Below, one piece after another: positions 25,568 through 34,750 of a stretch of DNA of 64,000 bases. The DNA lies in contig NZ_CP042997.1 in the NCBI RefSeq assembly GCF_008087625.1, positions 4,960,001 to 5,024,000 on the forward strand, read 5' to 3'. Both the position numbers and the translations under genes were made by a program. This DNA is from Aquisphaera giovannonii. Lineage in GTDB: Bacteria > Planctomycetota > Planctomycetia > Isosphaerales > Isosphaeraceae. Numbering within the stretch: the first letter of the stretch is position 1; each line of letters opens with the position of its first letter. The notes beneath the pieces were generated by a model that saw only the letters and a list, made by a program, of their open reading frames with translations, was not told the DNA's origin and did no database searches.

Positions 25568-28132
25568 TCAATCGACGTAGAGGAATTCGCTGGAATTCAG
25601 CAGGGCATGGCAGAGATCGACGAGCGCGTCCGCGGCCCCCTTGCTTGAAGCCGTTGAGGGCGGCGCGGCGCGGAGGGCCTGGTCGTGGAGGAAGGCGATC
25701 GCGTCGCCCCGCTCGTCGGGCGAGGGATCGCGTCCGAAGGCCAGGCGGTAGGCCAGGTCGATCCGACCCAGGTCGTCGGAGGCCGTGGCGGAGAGCCGCG
25801 CGGCCATCGCCCGGGCGCGGGCCATCGGCCAGGAGCCATTGATCATGAGGAGCGCCTGGATCGGCGTCACGGTGGCGTCGCGCCGGGGGGTGGTGATCGA
25901 GCCGTCAGGCCCGTCGAACGCCTCGGACAGCGGGTCGCGGGTGTTCCGCATGACCTTCGTGTAGACCGACCGCCGGGGCTCGGCGTGGACCGAGGCGGGC
26001 CCGCCCATCGCCGCCAGGTCGAGCTCGCCGCTGGCGGCCAGCATCGCGTCCCGGATCGGCTCGACCTCCAGCCGGCGGGTGGACCAGTGCCAGAGCAGGC
26101 GGTTCTCGGGGTCGAGCTTCTGCGCCAGCTCCGGGCTCGGGTGGCCGGACGCCTGGCGGTAGGCCGTCGACGTCACGATCAGGCGGTGCAGGTGCTTCAG
26201 GCTCCACCCATGGGCGACGAACTCGGCGGCGAGCCAGTCGAGCAGATCCGGGTGGCTGGGCCGCTCGCCGAGCCGGCCGAAGTCGCTGGAGGTGCCCACC
26301 AGGCCGCGGCCGAAGTGGTACTGCCAGACGCGGTTGACGGCCACGCGGGTCGAGAGCGGGTTGTCCGCCCGGGTCAGCCAGCGCGCCAGGGCCGTGCGCC
26401 GGCCCGTCGAACTCGGCGCCGCGGCCGGCCGATCCACGCGGGCCGGCTCGGGGTCGAGGAGCGTCAGGAAGCCCGGCTCCACCGGCCGCTTCGCGCGGTC
26501 GCCCGGGATCGTCGTGGGCGGCGCGACCGGCCCGACGTCGGTGACCGTGGGGGGACGCGGCGGGGCCTTCGGCCGGTCGCGATCGTGGGCGGCCAGGCGA
26601 CTCAGGAGCTGCTTGTAGGCCGGCGCGTCCTTGCCCTTCTTCATCACCGCGTCGATCTTGTCGTGCTCCTCGGTCACCTGGCGATAGGCGAGCTGGGCGA
26701 GCTGCTCCTCCAGCGGGGTCCGCCGGGCCGCCGGGCGGTCGAGGATCTCCCGCATCTCGGCCGGGAACTTGGCGAGCGCGCCGCCTCCGAGCTGCTCGAG
26801 GTAGGGCCGCTCGAGCGCGGCGATCTCCGCGCGGATGTCGGCCGTCTTCGCCTCCCAGGCCGCCAGGGCGTCCTCGTACCGGCGACGCTCGGCGTCCGAC
26901 GCCAGGCCCAGGTCGTCGCGGAGGGCGATGGGCGCGAAGAAGGCCTGGAGCCGGTAGTAGTCCTTCTGGAGGATCGGGTCGAACTTGTGGTCGTGGCAGC
27001 GGGCGCAGCCCATGCCCAGGCCGAGGAAGACGTCGCCCGTGACGTCGGTGATCTCGTTCAGGATGGTGGCCCACTGGCCCGGCACGTCGCGCTGGTTGTG
27101 CTCGTAGGTGCCCAGCCGCAGGAAGCCGACGGCGATCCGCAGCTCGGGGTCGTCCGGGTCGATCTCGTCGCCGGCGAGCTGCTCGAGGATGAAGCGGTCG
27201 TAGGGGCGGTCCTCGTTGAACGCCTTGATGACGTAGTCGCGGTACCGCCAGGCCTCGGGGCGGTAGTCGTCGGCGCGGTAGCCGTCCGACTCGGCGTAGC
27301 GGACCAGGTCCAGCCAGTGCCGCCCCCAGCGCTCGCCGTAGCGGGGGCTGGCCAGCATGCGCCCCACCAGGGCCTCGTACGCATCATCGGCCGGGTCGGC
27401 GACGAACGCCTCGACCTCCTCGGGCGTCGGGGGCAGGCCCCGCAGGTCGAAGGAGAGCCGGCGGATGAGCACCCGGCGGTCCGCCTCGGGGGCCGGCGAC
27501 AGCCCGGCCGCCTTCAGCCCCGCGAAGAGGAAGCGGTCGATCGGATTGCGCCCCCAGCCGCCGTCGTCCACGGCCGGGACGTCCGGCCTCCGCAGGGGCT
27601 GGAACGACCAGAACGCCCGGTCCTCGTCCGTGATCCTCGGCCGCTTCGCCGGGACGGTGGTCGGCGCGGATGCGGCCCGGGAGTCCGCCTCCGGCCAGGG
27701 CATCCCCATCGCGATCCATCGCGAGAGCGCAGCCCGCTGGGCCTCATTGAGCTGCCCGTTGGGGGGCATCTTGAGGTCGTCGCTCGCGTAGTTGACCGCC
27801 TCGACCAGCAGGCTCTCGCCCGGCCTGCCCGGCACGACCGCCGGCCCGCTGTCCCCGCCGGCGACGATCGCCGCCTTCGAGTCGAGTCGCAACCCGCCCT
27901 TCTGCTTCCCCGCGCCGTGGCAGCCCATGCAGCTCGTCGCCAGGAGGGGCCGGATCTCGGTCTCGAAGTACCTGACCTGCTCGGGGCCCGCCGCCTCGCC
28001 CGCCATTCCGTCGGGCGAAATCCCGATCGCCGCGAACACCGCCGCGATCGCCATCGCGACGGTCTCCCGCGTGCGGCTCGCGACGTTGCTCGATGTCGCG
28101 GCCCGGCGTCCCGTCCCTCGCACCGTTTCCAT
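25568..28132 (-). CDS. PSD1 cytochrome-type protein with DUF1549 and DUF1553
   Basis: An 854-residue exported protein. A signal peptide lies at about 20-45 ([21 protein letters not shown]). The PSD1 domain follows with one c-type heme site, CMGCH, in [20 protein letters not shown], and a downstream Met ligand region ([10 protein letters not shown]). DUF1549 begins near [20 protein letters not shown]. After a central linker with predicted coiled coil (about 400-520) comes DUF1553 ([40 protein letters not shown]). Function is unproven; the heme suggests electron transfer in the periplasm. It is followed at 42 bases by its usual partner, DUF1501. A minus-strand promoter is visible at 28226-28254. 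Confidence 0.9.
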   Translation of the reverse strand: METVRGTGRRAATSSNVASRTRETVAMAIAAVFAAIGISPDGMAGEAAGPEQVRYFETEIRPLLATSCMGCHGAGKQKGGLRLDSKAAIVAGGDSGPAVVPGRPGESLLVEAVNYASDDLKMPPNGQLNEAQRAALSRWIAMGMPWPEADSRAASAPTTVPAKRPRITDEDRAFWSFQPLRRPDVPAVDDGGWGRNPIDRFLFAGLKAAGLSPAPEADRRVLIRRLSFDLRGLPPTPEEVEAFVADPADDAYEALVGRMLASPRYGERWGRHWLDLVRYAESDGYRADDYRPEAWRYRDYVIKAFNEDRPYDRFILEQLAGDEIDPDDPELRIAVGFLRLGTYEHNQRDVPGQWATILNEITDVTGDVFLGLGMGCARCHDHKFDPILQKDYYRLQAFFAPIALRDDLGLASDAERRRYEDALAAWEAKTADIRAEIAALERPYLEQLGGGALAKFPAEMREILDRPAARRTPLEEQLAQLAYRQVTEEHDKIDAVMKKGKDAPAYKQLLSRLAAHDRDRPKAPPRPPTVTDVGPVAPPTTIPGDRAKRPVEPGFLTLLDPEPARVDRPAAAPSSTGRRTALARWLTRADNPLSTRVAVNRVWQYHFGRGLVGTSSDFGRLGERPSHPDLLDWLAAEFVAHGWSLKHLHRLIVTSTAYRQASGHPSPELAQKLDPENRLLWHWSTRRLEVEPIRDAMLAASGELDLAAMGGPASVHAEPRRSVYTKVMRNTRDPLSEAFDGPDGSITTPRRDATVTPIQALLMINGSWPMARARAMAARLSATASDDLGRIDLAYRLAFGRDPSPDERGDAIAFLHDQALRAAPPSTASSKGAADALVDLCHALLNSSEFLYVD

Positions 28133-28225
28133 CGGGGTGGGCTCCTCAAGCGGCAGGGATCAAATCGCTCGGGACGCTACGCCGGTCGCGTGATCTATCG
28201 GCAGGCGGGAGGTGGCAGAAACTCC

Positions 28226-28254
28226 ACCATAGTCGCTTGCCGGTCCCTCGACAA
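28226..28254 (-). promoter_or_regulatory. Promoter for the PSD1-DUF1501 unit
   Basis: Read on the minus strand: TTGTCG (28254-28249), exactly 17 bases, TATGGT (28231-28226). Transcription would start near 28219, about 87 bases before ATG 28132. Confidence 0.6.
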
Positions 28255-28335
28255 CCGTTTCATCGGTCGAATCGGCAACCTCGAGGGGGCCGCCGCCGGC
28301 CGACGCCCGCGGGCGGCGCGATTGAGCCGGAGGCC

Positions 28336-28620
28336 CTACGACCGGGGCGGGGCCTTGATCCGCTTCACGGCGACGTGCCGCCGGACCGAGCCCATGCCCC
28401 CCTCGCCGATCGGCTCGAGCAGCGCGTACTTGCCGGCGACCACGGCCCCGGCCCGCCCGCCCCGGCCGGCGTGGCCCTGGGCCGGCACGGCGGCGGTCGC
28501 CTCGGGCTCGGCGGTCGTGCCCCCGGCGATCGCCGCGCCGTCGACCGCCGCGGTCGCGTCGTCGGTGTCGGCGGCGACCGGGCCCGGCCCCGGTGCGCCG
28601 GCATGCGTCCGGAGCGGCGT
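28336..28620 (-). pseudogene. Remnant of a Ser/Thr kinase N-terminus
   Basis: The minus-strand frame ending at the stop at 28336 reads AGKYALLEPIGEGGMGSVRR and then HVAVKRIKAPPRS. This is the glycine-rich ATP loop and the VAxK lysine strand of a Hanks-type kinase. In intact relatives about ten residues (of the YLAEQTEPVKR kind) lie between GSV and VAVK; here they are missing. The protein stops ten residues after the lysine, so no catalytic loop remains. The Ala/Thr-rich linker typical of these kinases precedes it (ADTDDATAAVDGAAIAGGTT). I see no start codon with a binding site. It is a truncated, internally deleted relic lying between the PSD1 promoter and the XylR-type gene. Confidence 0.6.
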
Positions 28621-28686
28621 CCCGACCTCCCGGCGGACGCCCGAGGCCCTTCTCCGCGATCTGGTGCGCGAGGTAAGCTCGGGGCC

Positions 28687-29853
28687 ATGGGCACGGTCAC
28701 CGCACGCATCGGGCTGGTCTTCGGCTACGGGCTCGGGTACTACCGGGACATCCTGCGCGGCATCCGCCTGTTCGCCGCGTCGAGGCCGGGCTGGCTCCTG
28801 ACGCCCATCGCGCCGGAGCCGGTGGCGGTCCAGTCGCTCCGCCTGCTCGAGCCGGACGGGTTCATCGCGCAGATCTTCGACCCCGAGCTGGCGCGCTCGC
28901 TCCAGGGGCTGGGCAGGCCGCTGGTGAACGTCTCGGGCGTGCTGCCGGAGCTCCGCGTGCCGCGGGTCGGGGTGGACCACGAGGCCGTGGGCCGGATGGC
29001 GGCCGAGCACCTCCTGGACCGGGGCCTCCGCCGGTTCGGGTTCCTGGGCTACCGCGACCACGCCTTCTCGCTGGGGCGGCAGGAGGGGTTCCGCCGCGTC
29101 GTCCGCGGGGCGGGCTGCGAGGTCGACGTGTACCACCAGGCCGAGACGATCCGCTGGGAGACCTCCGGCCTGTGGCGGTGGGACGAGGGGCTGGAGGCCT
29201 GGATCCGGCGGCTCGCCGGGCCGGTCGGCGTCCTCGCCAGCCACGACCTCCAGGGGCTCCAGCTCTGCGAGGCCTGCCGCCGCGCCGGCGTGCGCGTGCC
29301 GGAGGAGGCGGCCATCGTGGGGGTCGACGACGACGACCTGCTCTGCGAGCTGGCGCGCCCGCCGCTGTCCAGCGTGGGGCTGCCCGCGGAGCGCATCGGG
29401 TTCGAGGCGGCCCGGCTGCTGGATCGGCTGCTGTCGGCGCCGGCCCGCCGCGCCGTCCCCCGGCCGATCCTGCTGCCCCCCGGCGGCGTCGTGTCGCGCG
29501 GGTCCTCGGACATGCTGGCGATCGACGACCCGGTGCTCGCCGAGGCGCTGAGGTTCATCCGCGAGCAGGCCCATCGACCCCTGCCCGTGGGGGAGGTGGC
29601 CCGGGCGGCCTCGGTCTCGCGCCGCTCGCTCGAGCGGCGGTTCCGGTCGGGCCTCGGGCAGAGCGTCCTCCAGCAGATCCGCCGGGCCCGCGTCGAGCGG
29701 GCGAGGGCGCTGCTGGCCCGGACCGGGATGCCGATCGGCGAGGTGGCCCTCGCGTCCGGGTTCGGGGAGCCCAAGCAGCTCTCCACCGTCTTCCGCCAGG
29801 AGACCGGGATGACGCCGACGGCGTACCGCGGGACCGTCCGCGCCCGGGGCTGA
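28687..29853 (+). CDS. XylR-type AraC family regulator
   Basis: A 388-residue regulator. Residues 5-275 form a periplasmic-binding-protein-like (LacI/GalR) sensor domain: RIGLVFGYGLGYYRDILRGI, VGVDHEAVGRMAAEHLLDRG, FLGYRDHAFSLGRQEGF, IVGVDDDDLLCELARPPLSS. Residues 285-385 carry the double helix-turn-helix of AraC (VGEVARAASVSRRSLERRFR and IGEVALASGFGEPKQLSTVF). This arrangement is that of XylR, which binds xylose. It stands just upstream of, and in the same direction as, ten sugar-catabolism and transport genes, so its ligand is probably the sugar they use, which I infer to be apiose. The start ATG 28687 has GCTCGGGG upstream, a weak site. The 195-base spacer that follows must hold its operator. 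Confidence 0.88.
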   Translation: MGTVTARIGLVFGYGLGYYRDILRGIRLFAASRPGWLLTPIAPEPVAVQSLRLLEPDGFIAQIFDPELARSLQGLGRPLVNVSGVLPELRVPRVGVDHEAVGRMAAEHLLDRGLRRFGFLGYRDHAFSLGRQEGFRRVVRGAGCEVDVYHQAETIRWETSGLWRWDEGLEAWIRRLAGPVGVLASHDLQGLQLCEACRRAGVRVPEEAAIVGVDDDDLLCELARPPLSSVGLPAERIGFEAARLLDRLLSAPARRAVPRPILLPPGGVVSRGSSDMLAIDDPVLAEALRFIREQAHRPLPVGEVARAASVSRRSLERRFRSGLGQSVLQQIRRARVERARALLARTGMPIGEVALASGFGEPKQLSTVFRQETGMTPTAYRGTVRARG

Positions 29854-30048
29854 TCGGCCCCCGGCCCCTGTCGCAAAAAAGGAAGAGAATCCCGCAATCT
29901 CGTATGGCCCCCGCCGCCCTCGCGGCCGAGATTGGAGGGCGGGCCGGGAGGGGTCAGGCCGGTGGGGCCGGCCCCTCGGGCTGAGCATGGCGGGGATCGG
30001 GGGGCCGCCCCGTTCCCAGGGTCCCGTCGTTCCGGGGCGGTGCGAGAC

Positions 30049-31104
30049 GTGAAGGCTGCGGATCGAACCCTGCGTGTCGGAATGATCGGCTGCGGCTTCT
30101 GGGCCCCGTACCAGGTCGCGGGGTGGAGGGAAGTCCCCGGCGTCGAGGTCGCGGCCCTCTGCAACCGGACGCGCCCCCGCGCCGAGGCCCTGGCCGGGCG
30201 CCTCGGCGTGCCGGCCGTGTACGACGACGCCGAGGCCATGATCGCGGGCGAGCGGCCGGACGTGGTGGACGTCGTCACGGACGTCGGGACGCATCCCCGG
30301 TTCGTGAAGCTCGCCGCGAGCCGGGGCGTGCCCGTGATCTGCCAGAAGCCCCTGGCCCCGACGCTCGAGGAGGCCGAGGGCATGGTGGCGGCCTGCCGGG
30401 AGGCCGGGGTGCCCCTGTTCGTGCACGAGAACTGGCGCTGGCAGGCGCCCATCCGCGCCTTCCGCGAGGCCCTCCGCGGCCCCGGCCTCGGGCGGGTCTT
30501 CCGCGCCCGGATCGACTTCCTCAGCGGCTTCCCGGTCTTCCGGAACCAGCCGTTCCTCCGCGAGCTCGACCAGTTCATCCTGACCGACATCGGCAGCCAC
30601 GTCCTGGACGTGGCCCGCTTCCTCTTCGGCGAGGCGTCCCGGCTCTACGCCCAGACGCAGACGGTCCACCCCGACATCCGGGGCGAGGACGTCGCCACGG
30701 TGATGATGCGGATGGCGGGGCCGGCGACGGTGCCCGGGGGGGCCACGGTCGCCTGCCAGATGGCCTACGCGGAGAACCACCTGGAGCACGACCGGTTCCC
30801 CGAGACCTACCTCTTCGCCGAGACCGAGCACGGGTCGGTCGAGCTGGGGCCCGACTACTGGGTGAGGACGACCACGGCGGACGGGACGCGATCCCGCCGC
30901 CACCCGCCGCCCCGCCACGCCTGGGCCGACCCGGCCTACGACGTGGTCCAGGCGAGCATCGTCCCCTGCTGCGCCGACCTCGCCGCCGGCCTGCGGGGTA
31001 CGTCCCCGGCCGAGACGACGGGCGAGGACAACCTCCGGACCGTCCGCCTCGTCTTCGGGGCCTACGAGTCGGCCCGGTCCGGCCGGGCGGTGTCCCTGCC
31101 ATGA
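30049..31104 (+). CDS. Gfo/Idh/MocA oxidoreductase, probable D-apiose dehydrogenase
   Basis: A 351-residue cytoplasmic NAD(P)-dependent sugar dehydrogenase. Seen: Rossmann loop VGMIGCGFWAPYQVAG, the family Lys in CQKPLAPTLEEAE (usually EKP, here QKP), and the catalytic Asp/His pair in LTDIGSHVLDVARFLFGE. The only start candidates are GTG: 30049 and 30040; I chose 30049, with GGGGCGG upstream. It is the first gene of the operon and overlaps the lactonase-like gene by ATGA. Known bacterial D-apiose dehydrogenases belong to this family and work beside D-apionate lactonase, so oxidation of apiose to apionolactone is the natural reading. The family is broad, and substrate assignment depends on the neighbours. 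Confidence 0.7.
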   Translation: MKAADRTLRVGMIGCGFWAPYQVAGWREVPGVEVAALCNRTRPRAEALAGRLGVPAVYDDAEAMIAGERPDVVDVVTDVGTHPRFVKLAASRGVPVICQKPLAPTLEEAEGMVAACREAGVPLFVHENWRWQAPIRAFREALRGPGLGRVFRARIDFLSGFPVFRNQPFLRELDQFILTDIGSHVLDVARFLFGEASRLYAQTQTVHPDIRGEDVATVMMRMAGPATVPGGATVACQMAYAENHLEHDRFPETYLFAETEHGSVELGPDYWVRTTTADGTRSRRHPPPRHAWADPAYDVVQASIVPCCADLAAGLRGTSPAETTGEDNLRTVRLVFGAYESARSGRAVSLP

Positions 31105-32939
31105 GGTCCTTCCCGGACGAACGCCCCCGAACCCTGAAGGCCGGGCCGCTGGAGGCCCTCTTCGCCGATGGTTCCCTGCGCCACGTCAAGGTCGACGGCG
31201 TCGAGGTCATCCGTCGCGTCGACATGCCGGTGCGCGACACGTCCTGGGGGACGGTGCCCGGGACGACCTCCGACGTGGCCGTGGCCGCCGCCGAGGACGG
31301 CTTCCGCCTGACCTTCGCGATGTCGCACGCCCGCGGCCCGATCGCCTTCGAGTCGGAGGGCGTGATCGAGGCGAAGGTGGCGGGGCATCCCCCCGAGGCC
31401 GTCGTCCGCTTCGAGGTGGCCGGCCGGGCGCGGGAGGCCTTCGACGCGAACCGCGTCGGGCTGTGCGTCCTGCACCCGCCCGGCACGAGCGCGGGGCGGC
31501 CCTGCGTCGTCGAGCACGCGGACGGCTCGCACGAGCCGGGGCGATTCCCGGACCACGTCGCGCCGGGCCTGCCGTTCGCCGAGGTCCGCGCCCTGTCCCA
31601 CGAGGCGGTCCCCGGCGTGCGGGTCGAGGTGCGGTTCGAGGGCGAGGTCTTCGAGACGGAGGACCAGCGCAACTGGGCCGACGGCTCGTTCAAGACCTAC
31701 GGCCCGCCGCTCTCCCGCCCGACGCCCTACGCCGTCGACCCGGGTCGGCCGATCCGCCAGGCCGTGACGGTGCACATCGAGGGGCGGCCCGGGCACGCCC
31801 CCGCCGCCGTGACCCGCCACGCCGGCCCACGCGTGCGGCTGCCCCGTCTCGGCGTCAGCGTCACGCGCTCGCTGGGCCTGCTGGACGGGGAGAAGGTCGC
31901 CCGGCTGCGCGAGCTGCGCCTGGACCACGTCCGGCTGGACCTGGAGCCCCACGCCGCCGACCTCGAGGCGAGTCTCGACGCGCTCTCCGGACTGGCGTCG
32001 GCGCTGAACGTGCCGGTCGAGTTCGGGGTCCACCTCCCCTCGGAGGATGCGGGAGTCCTCCGCCGCCTCCGCGACGCCGTCGCGCGGCGACGCCTGCGGC
32101 CCTGCCGGTGGGTCGTCCACGTGGACGGCCACCCGGTGACGCCGGACGCGGTGGTTGCGGCGGCGTGCGGGTCCCTAGGCGAGGGCTGGCCTGGCGTGGC
32201 CGTCGGGGGGGGCACGGTGGGCAATTTCGCCGAGCTGAACCGGCGACGGCCCGCGCCCGGCGTCGGCGGGCTGCTGGCCTACGCCGTCTGCCCCCAGGTC
32301 CATGCGACGGACGACCTCGCCCTGATCGAGAACCTGGAGGGCATCGCGCCGACGGTGGAGACGGCGAGGACGTTCGCGGCCGGGCGGGCCATCGCCGTCG
32401 GGCCGGTGCGCCTCCACCGCCAGCCGGACCCCTTCGCGAAGGGCGTGGGGCCGGGCGGGCCGGGGCCGGAGCCGGAGCGGCCGGACCCCCGGCAGAGCTC
32501 CCCCCTGGGCGCGGCGTGGACGCTCGGCGCGATCGCCGAGCTGGCCCGCGCGGGGGCCGATTCCGCCACGCTCTACGAGGCCGCCGGGCCGTTCGGGATC
32601 CTCGACGAGCGGGGGCCGTCCCCCGCCTGGAACGTCCTCTCCGAGCTCGGCGGCCTGGGCGGCACGCCCGCCGAGGTGTTCGCGTTCGGCAGCCCCCCCG
32701 TCGGGGCGGCGCTGCGGATCCACCCGGGCGGCGGCCCCATCGGGCTCGCGGCCAACCTGACCGGGGGGCCCTGGACGCTGCGATGGGCCCTGCCCAAGGG
32801 GGCGTACCGGGCGTGGCGATCCCGGGAGCGTTCCGTCGAGGCGGCCGATCCCGTGCGGGTCGCCGCCGGCCCGGGCGGGCTGACGCTCGACCTCGGCCCC
32901 TGGGAAATCGTCCGCCTCGATGAAGGGGGGTTCGCATGA
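31101..32939 (+). CDS. apnL: D-apionate lactonase family protein
   Basis: A 612-residue three-domain protein. Residues 1-240 form an N-terminal beta domain with RHVKVDGVEVIRRVDMPVRD and WGTVPG. The block EDQRNWADGSFKTYG at about 187-201 is, from memory of the family, diagnostic of D-apionate lactonase. Residues about 243-535 are a TIM barrel (RVRLPRLGVSVTRSLGLLDG, ENLEGIAPTVETARTF). Residues 535-612 are a small beta domain. The enzyme hydrolyses D-apionolactone, made by apiose dehydrogenase, to D-apionate. It starts at an ATGA overlap with the dehydrogenase and overlaps the next gene the same way, so the genes are translationally coupled. It is the key marker for the whole operon. Confidence 0.75.
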   Translation: MRSFPDERPRTLKAGPLEALFADGSLRHVKVDGVEVIRRVDMPVRDTSWGTVPGTTSDVAVAAAEDGFRLTFAMSHARGPIAFESEGVIEAKVAGHPPEAVVRFEVAGRAREAFDANRVGLCVLHPPGTSAGRPCVVEHADGSHEPGRFPDHVAPGLPFAEVRALSHEAVPGVRVEVRFEGEVFETEDQRNWADGSFKTYGPPLSRPTPYAVDPGRPIRQAVTVHIEGRPGHAPAAVTRHAGPRVRLPRLGVSVTRSLGLLDGEKVARLRELRLDHVRLDLEPHAADLEASLDALSGLASALNVPVEFGVHLPSEDAGVLRRLRDAVARRRLRPCRWVVHVDGHPVTPDAVVAAACGSLGEGWPGVAVGGGTVGNFAELNRRRPAPGVGGLLAYAVCPQVHATDDLALIENLEGIAPTVETARTFAAGRAIAVGPVRLHRQPDPFAKGVGPGGPGPEPERPDPRQSSPLGAAWTLGAIAELARAGADSATLYEAAGPFGILDERGPSPAWNVLSELGGLGGTPAEVFAFGSPPVGAALRIHPGGGPIGLAANLTGGPWTLRWALPKGAYRAWRSRERSVEAADPVRVAAGPGGLTLDLGPWEIVRLDEGGFA

Positions 32940-33937
32940 GCCGGGCCGTCCTCGTGACCGGCGGGGCCGGGTTCATCGGCAGCCACGTCGCGGCACAACT
33001 AGCCCGGCGGGGCGACCGCGTCGTCCTGTTCGATCAGCGGCCGCCCGCGGGCGCCGCGGAGTGGCTGCTCGGGCCCCACGCCGACCGGATCGCCTTCGTC
33101 CGGGGCGACGTCTCGGAGTGGCCCGACGTGCTGGGCGCGGTGCGGGAGCACGCGGCCGGGGCGATCGTGCACGCGGCGGCCATCGGCGACCCCGCGGCGG
33201 TCCAGCATCGCCCCCTGCTGGCGCTCCGGGTCAACGTGGAGGGGTCGCTGCACTGCCTGGAGGCGGCCCGGCTGCTCGGCCTGGGGCGGGTGGTCCTCTT
33301 CTCCAGCATCGGCGTGCTGCCGGGCATCCGGGAGGAGCCCGTCACCGCGTCCCACCCGGTGATCTGCGGCGACGAGGGCCCGGGGAGCGGCTTCTACGGG
33401 GCGAGCAAGGTGGCCGTGGAGGCGTTCGCCTACGGCTACCGCCAGGCGTTCGGCGTCGACTTCGCCGTGCTCCGCCCCTCGGCCGTCTACGGGCTGGGGA
33501 TGCAGCACCCCATCTTCATCAAGCCGATGGTGGAGGACGCCGTGGACGGGCGGCCGACCCGGTTCGCGACCGGCCGCGACTTCCCGCGGGACTACACGCA
33601 CGTCGAGGACGTCGCCGCGCTCGCCCTGCTGGCCCTCGACGCGCCGGCCGACGCCCTTCGCGATCGCGTCTTCTACGCGGCGACCGGCCGGCCGCTCCGC
33701 ACCGCCGGCGAGCTGGCGGAGGTCGTGCGGGGGCTCGTGCCCGGGGCCGACATCGAGATCGGGCCGGGCCTCTCGGACGCCGACCGGCTCGAGGTCCGCT
33801 ATCGCGGCGTCCTGGACATCTCCAACGCCCGGGAGCAGCTCGGCTACGCTCCGCGGTTCGGGCGGCTGGAGGACGGCGTGCGGCAATACGTGGACGAATA
33901 CCGACGCTACCGAGAGGCCCTTGCCGCGAGGAGCTAG
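32936..33937 (+). CDS. NAD-dependent epimerase/dehydratase family protein
   Basis: A 333-residue extended short-chain dehydrogenase. Seen: GGAGFIGSHVAAQLARRGDR (NAD site), an active-site Tyr-x3-Lys in FYGASKVAVEAFAYGYR, SSIGVLPG for the Ser, and RDYTHVEDVAALALLALD. The fold is that of UDP-sugar epimerases and L-threonate or tagaturonate-type dehydrogenases. It lies in the middle of the apiose-like operon, ATGA-overlapped with the lactonase gene and 3 bases before the SDR. The published apionate pathway has no step needing it; it may act on L-erythrulose, on a stereoisomer of the substrate, or on a different sugar. Its role is open. Cytoplasmic. Confidence 0.82.
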   Translation: MSRAVLVTGGAGFIGSHVAAQLARRGDRVVLFDQRPPAGAAEWLLGPHADRIAFVRGDVSEWPDVLGAVREHAAGAIVHAAAIGDPAAVQHRPLLALRVNVEGSLHCLEAARLLGLGRVVLFSSIGVLPGIREEPVTASHPVICGDEGPGSGFYGASKVAVEAFAYGYRQAFGVDFAVLRPSAVYGLGMQHPIFIKPMVEDAVDGRPTRFATGRDFPRDYTHVEDVAALALLALDAPADALRDRVFYAATGRPLRTAGELAEVVRGLVPGADIEIGPGLSDADRLEVRYRGVLDISNAREQLGYAPRFGRLEDGVRQYVDEYRRYREALAARS

Positions 33938-33940
33938 CGC

Positions 33941-34750
33941 GTGTCCGACTCCCTCGATCGGTACTTCAGCCTGTCGGGCAAGGTGGCCCTCGTGACCGGG
34001 GCCAGCGGCGGCATCGGCCGTGCGCTGGCGGCCGGCCTCGCCGGCGCCGGGGCGGCCGTCGCGCTGCACGGCCGGTCGGAGGGCGCCCTGGCCGAGACCG
34101 CCCTCGCCGTGGAGCGGGCCGGCGCGACGAGCCTCCGGCTCGTCGCCGACCTCTCCGACCCGGGGTCGTGCGACCGCGTCGTCGCCGCCTGCGTCGAGGG
34201 GCTGGGCCGGCTCGACGTCCTGGTCAACTGCGCGGGCATGAACCGGCGCAAGCCGATGGACGAGTTCACCGGGGAGGACTTCGACGCGATCGTCGGCGTG
34301 AACCTGCGGGCCCCGTTCCTGCTCAGCCGCGCGGCCCGCCGGGCGATGAAGGCGCAGGGCGGCGGCAAGGTCGTCCACGTGGCGTCGCTGACCAGCTCGG
34401 TCGGCCTGGCCCGCACGGCGATCTACGGCATGACGAAGGCGGCCCTCGCGCAGCTCGCGAAGACGCAGGCCGTGGAGTGGGCGGCGGACAACATCCAGGT
34501 CAACTGCCTGGCGCCCGGCTTCATCCTGACGCCGCTGACCGAGGGCCTCTGGTCCGACCCCGGGCGGATGGCGTGGCTCAAGGGCCGCGTCCCCGCGCGG
34601 CGGCCCGGGGAACCGGACGAGATGGTCGCCGCCGTGCTGCTCATGGCCGGGCCGGGCTCGTCGTACCTGACCGGCCAGATGATCACCGTGGACGGGGGCT
34701 TCCTCGCGGGCGGCTCGTGGGACGACGACGGCCCGGGGGCGGTCGAATGA
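33941..34750 (+). CDS. SDR family oxidoreductase
   Basis: A 269-residue short-chain dehydrogenase. Seen: VTGASGGIGRALAAG (cofactor), NCAGMNRRKPMDEF, Ser in ASLTSSVG, Tyr-x3-Lys in IYGMTKAALAQLA, and the C-terminal GQMITVDGGFLAGGSW. It resembles gluconate 5-dehydrogenase and related polyol or sugar-acid dehydrogenases. The start is GTG 33941, preceded by GAGGAG at 10-15 bases; no ATG fits. It overlaps the TIM-barrel gene (ATGA at 34747). A ketose or polyol step on L-erythrulose, or an alternative first oxidation, is possible. The exact substrate cannot be read. Confidence 0.85.
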   Translation: MSDSLDRYFSLSGKVALVTGASGGIGRALAAGLAGAGAAVALHGRSEGALAETALAVERAGATSLRLVADLSDPGSCDRVVAACVEGLGRLDVLVNCAGMNRRKPMDEFTGEDFDAIVGVNLRAPFLLSRAARRAMKAQGGGKVVHVASLTSSVGLARTAIYGMTKAALAQLAKTQAVEWAADNIQVNCLAPGFILTPLTEGLWSDPGRMAWLKGRVPARRPGEPDEMVAAVLLMAGPGSSYLTGQMITVDGGFLAGGSWDDDGPGAVE

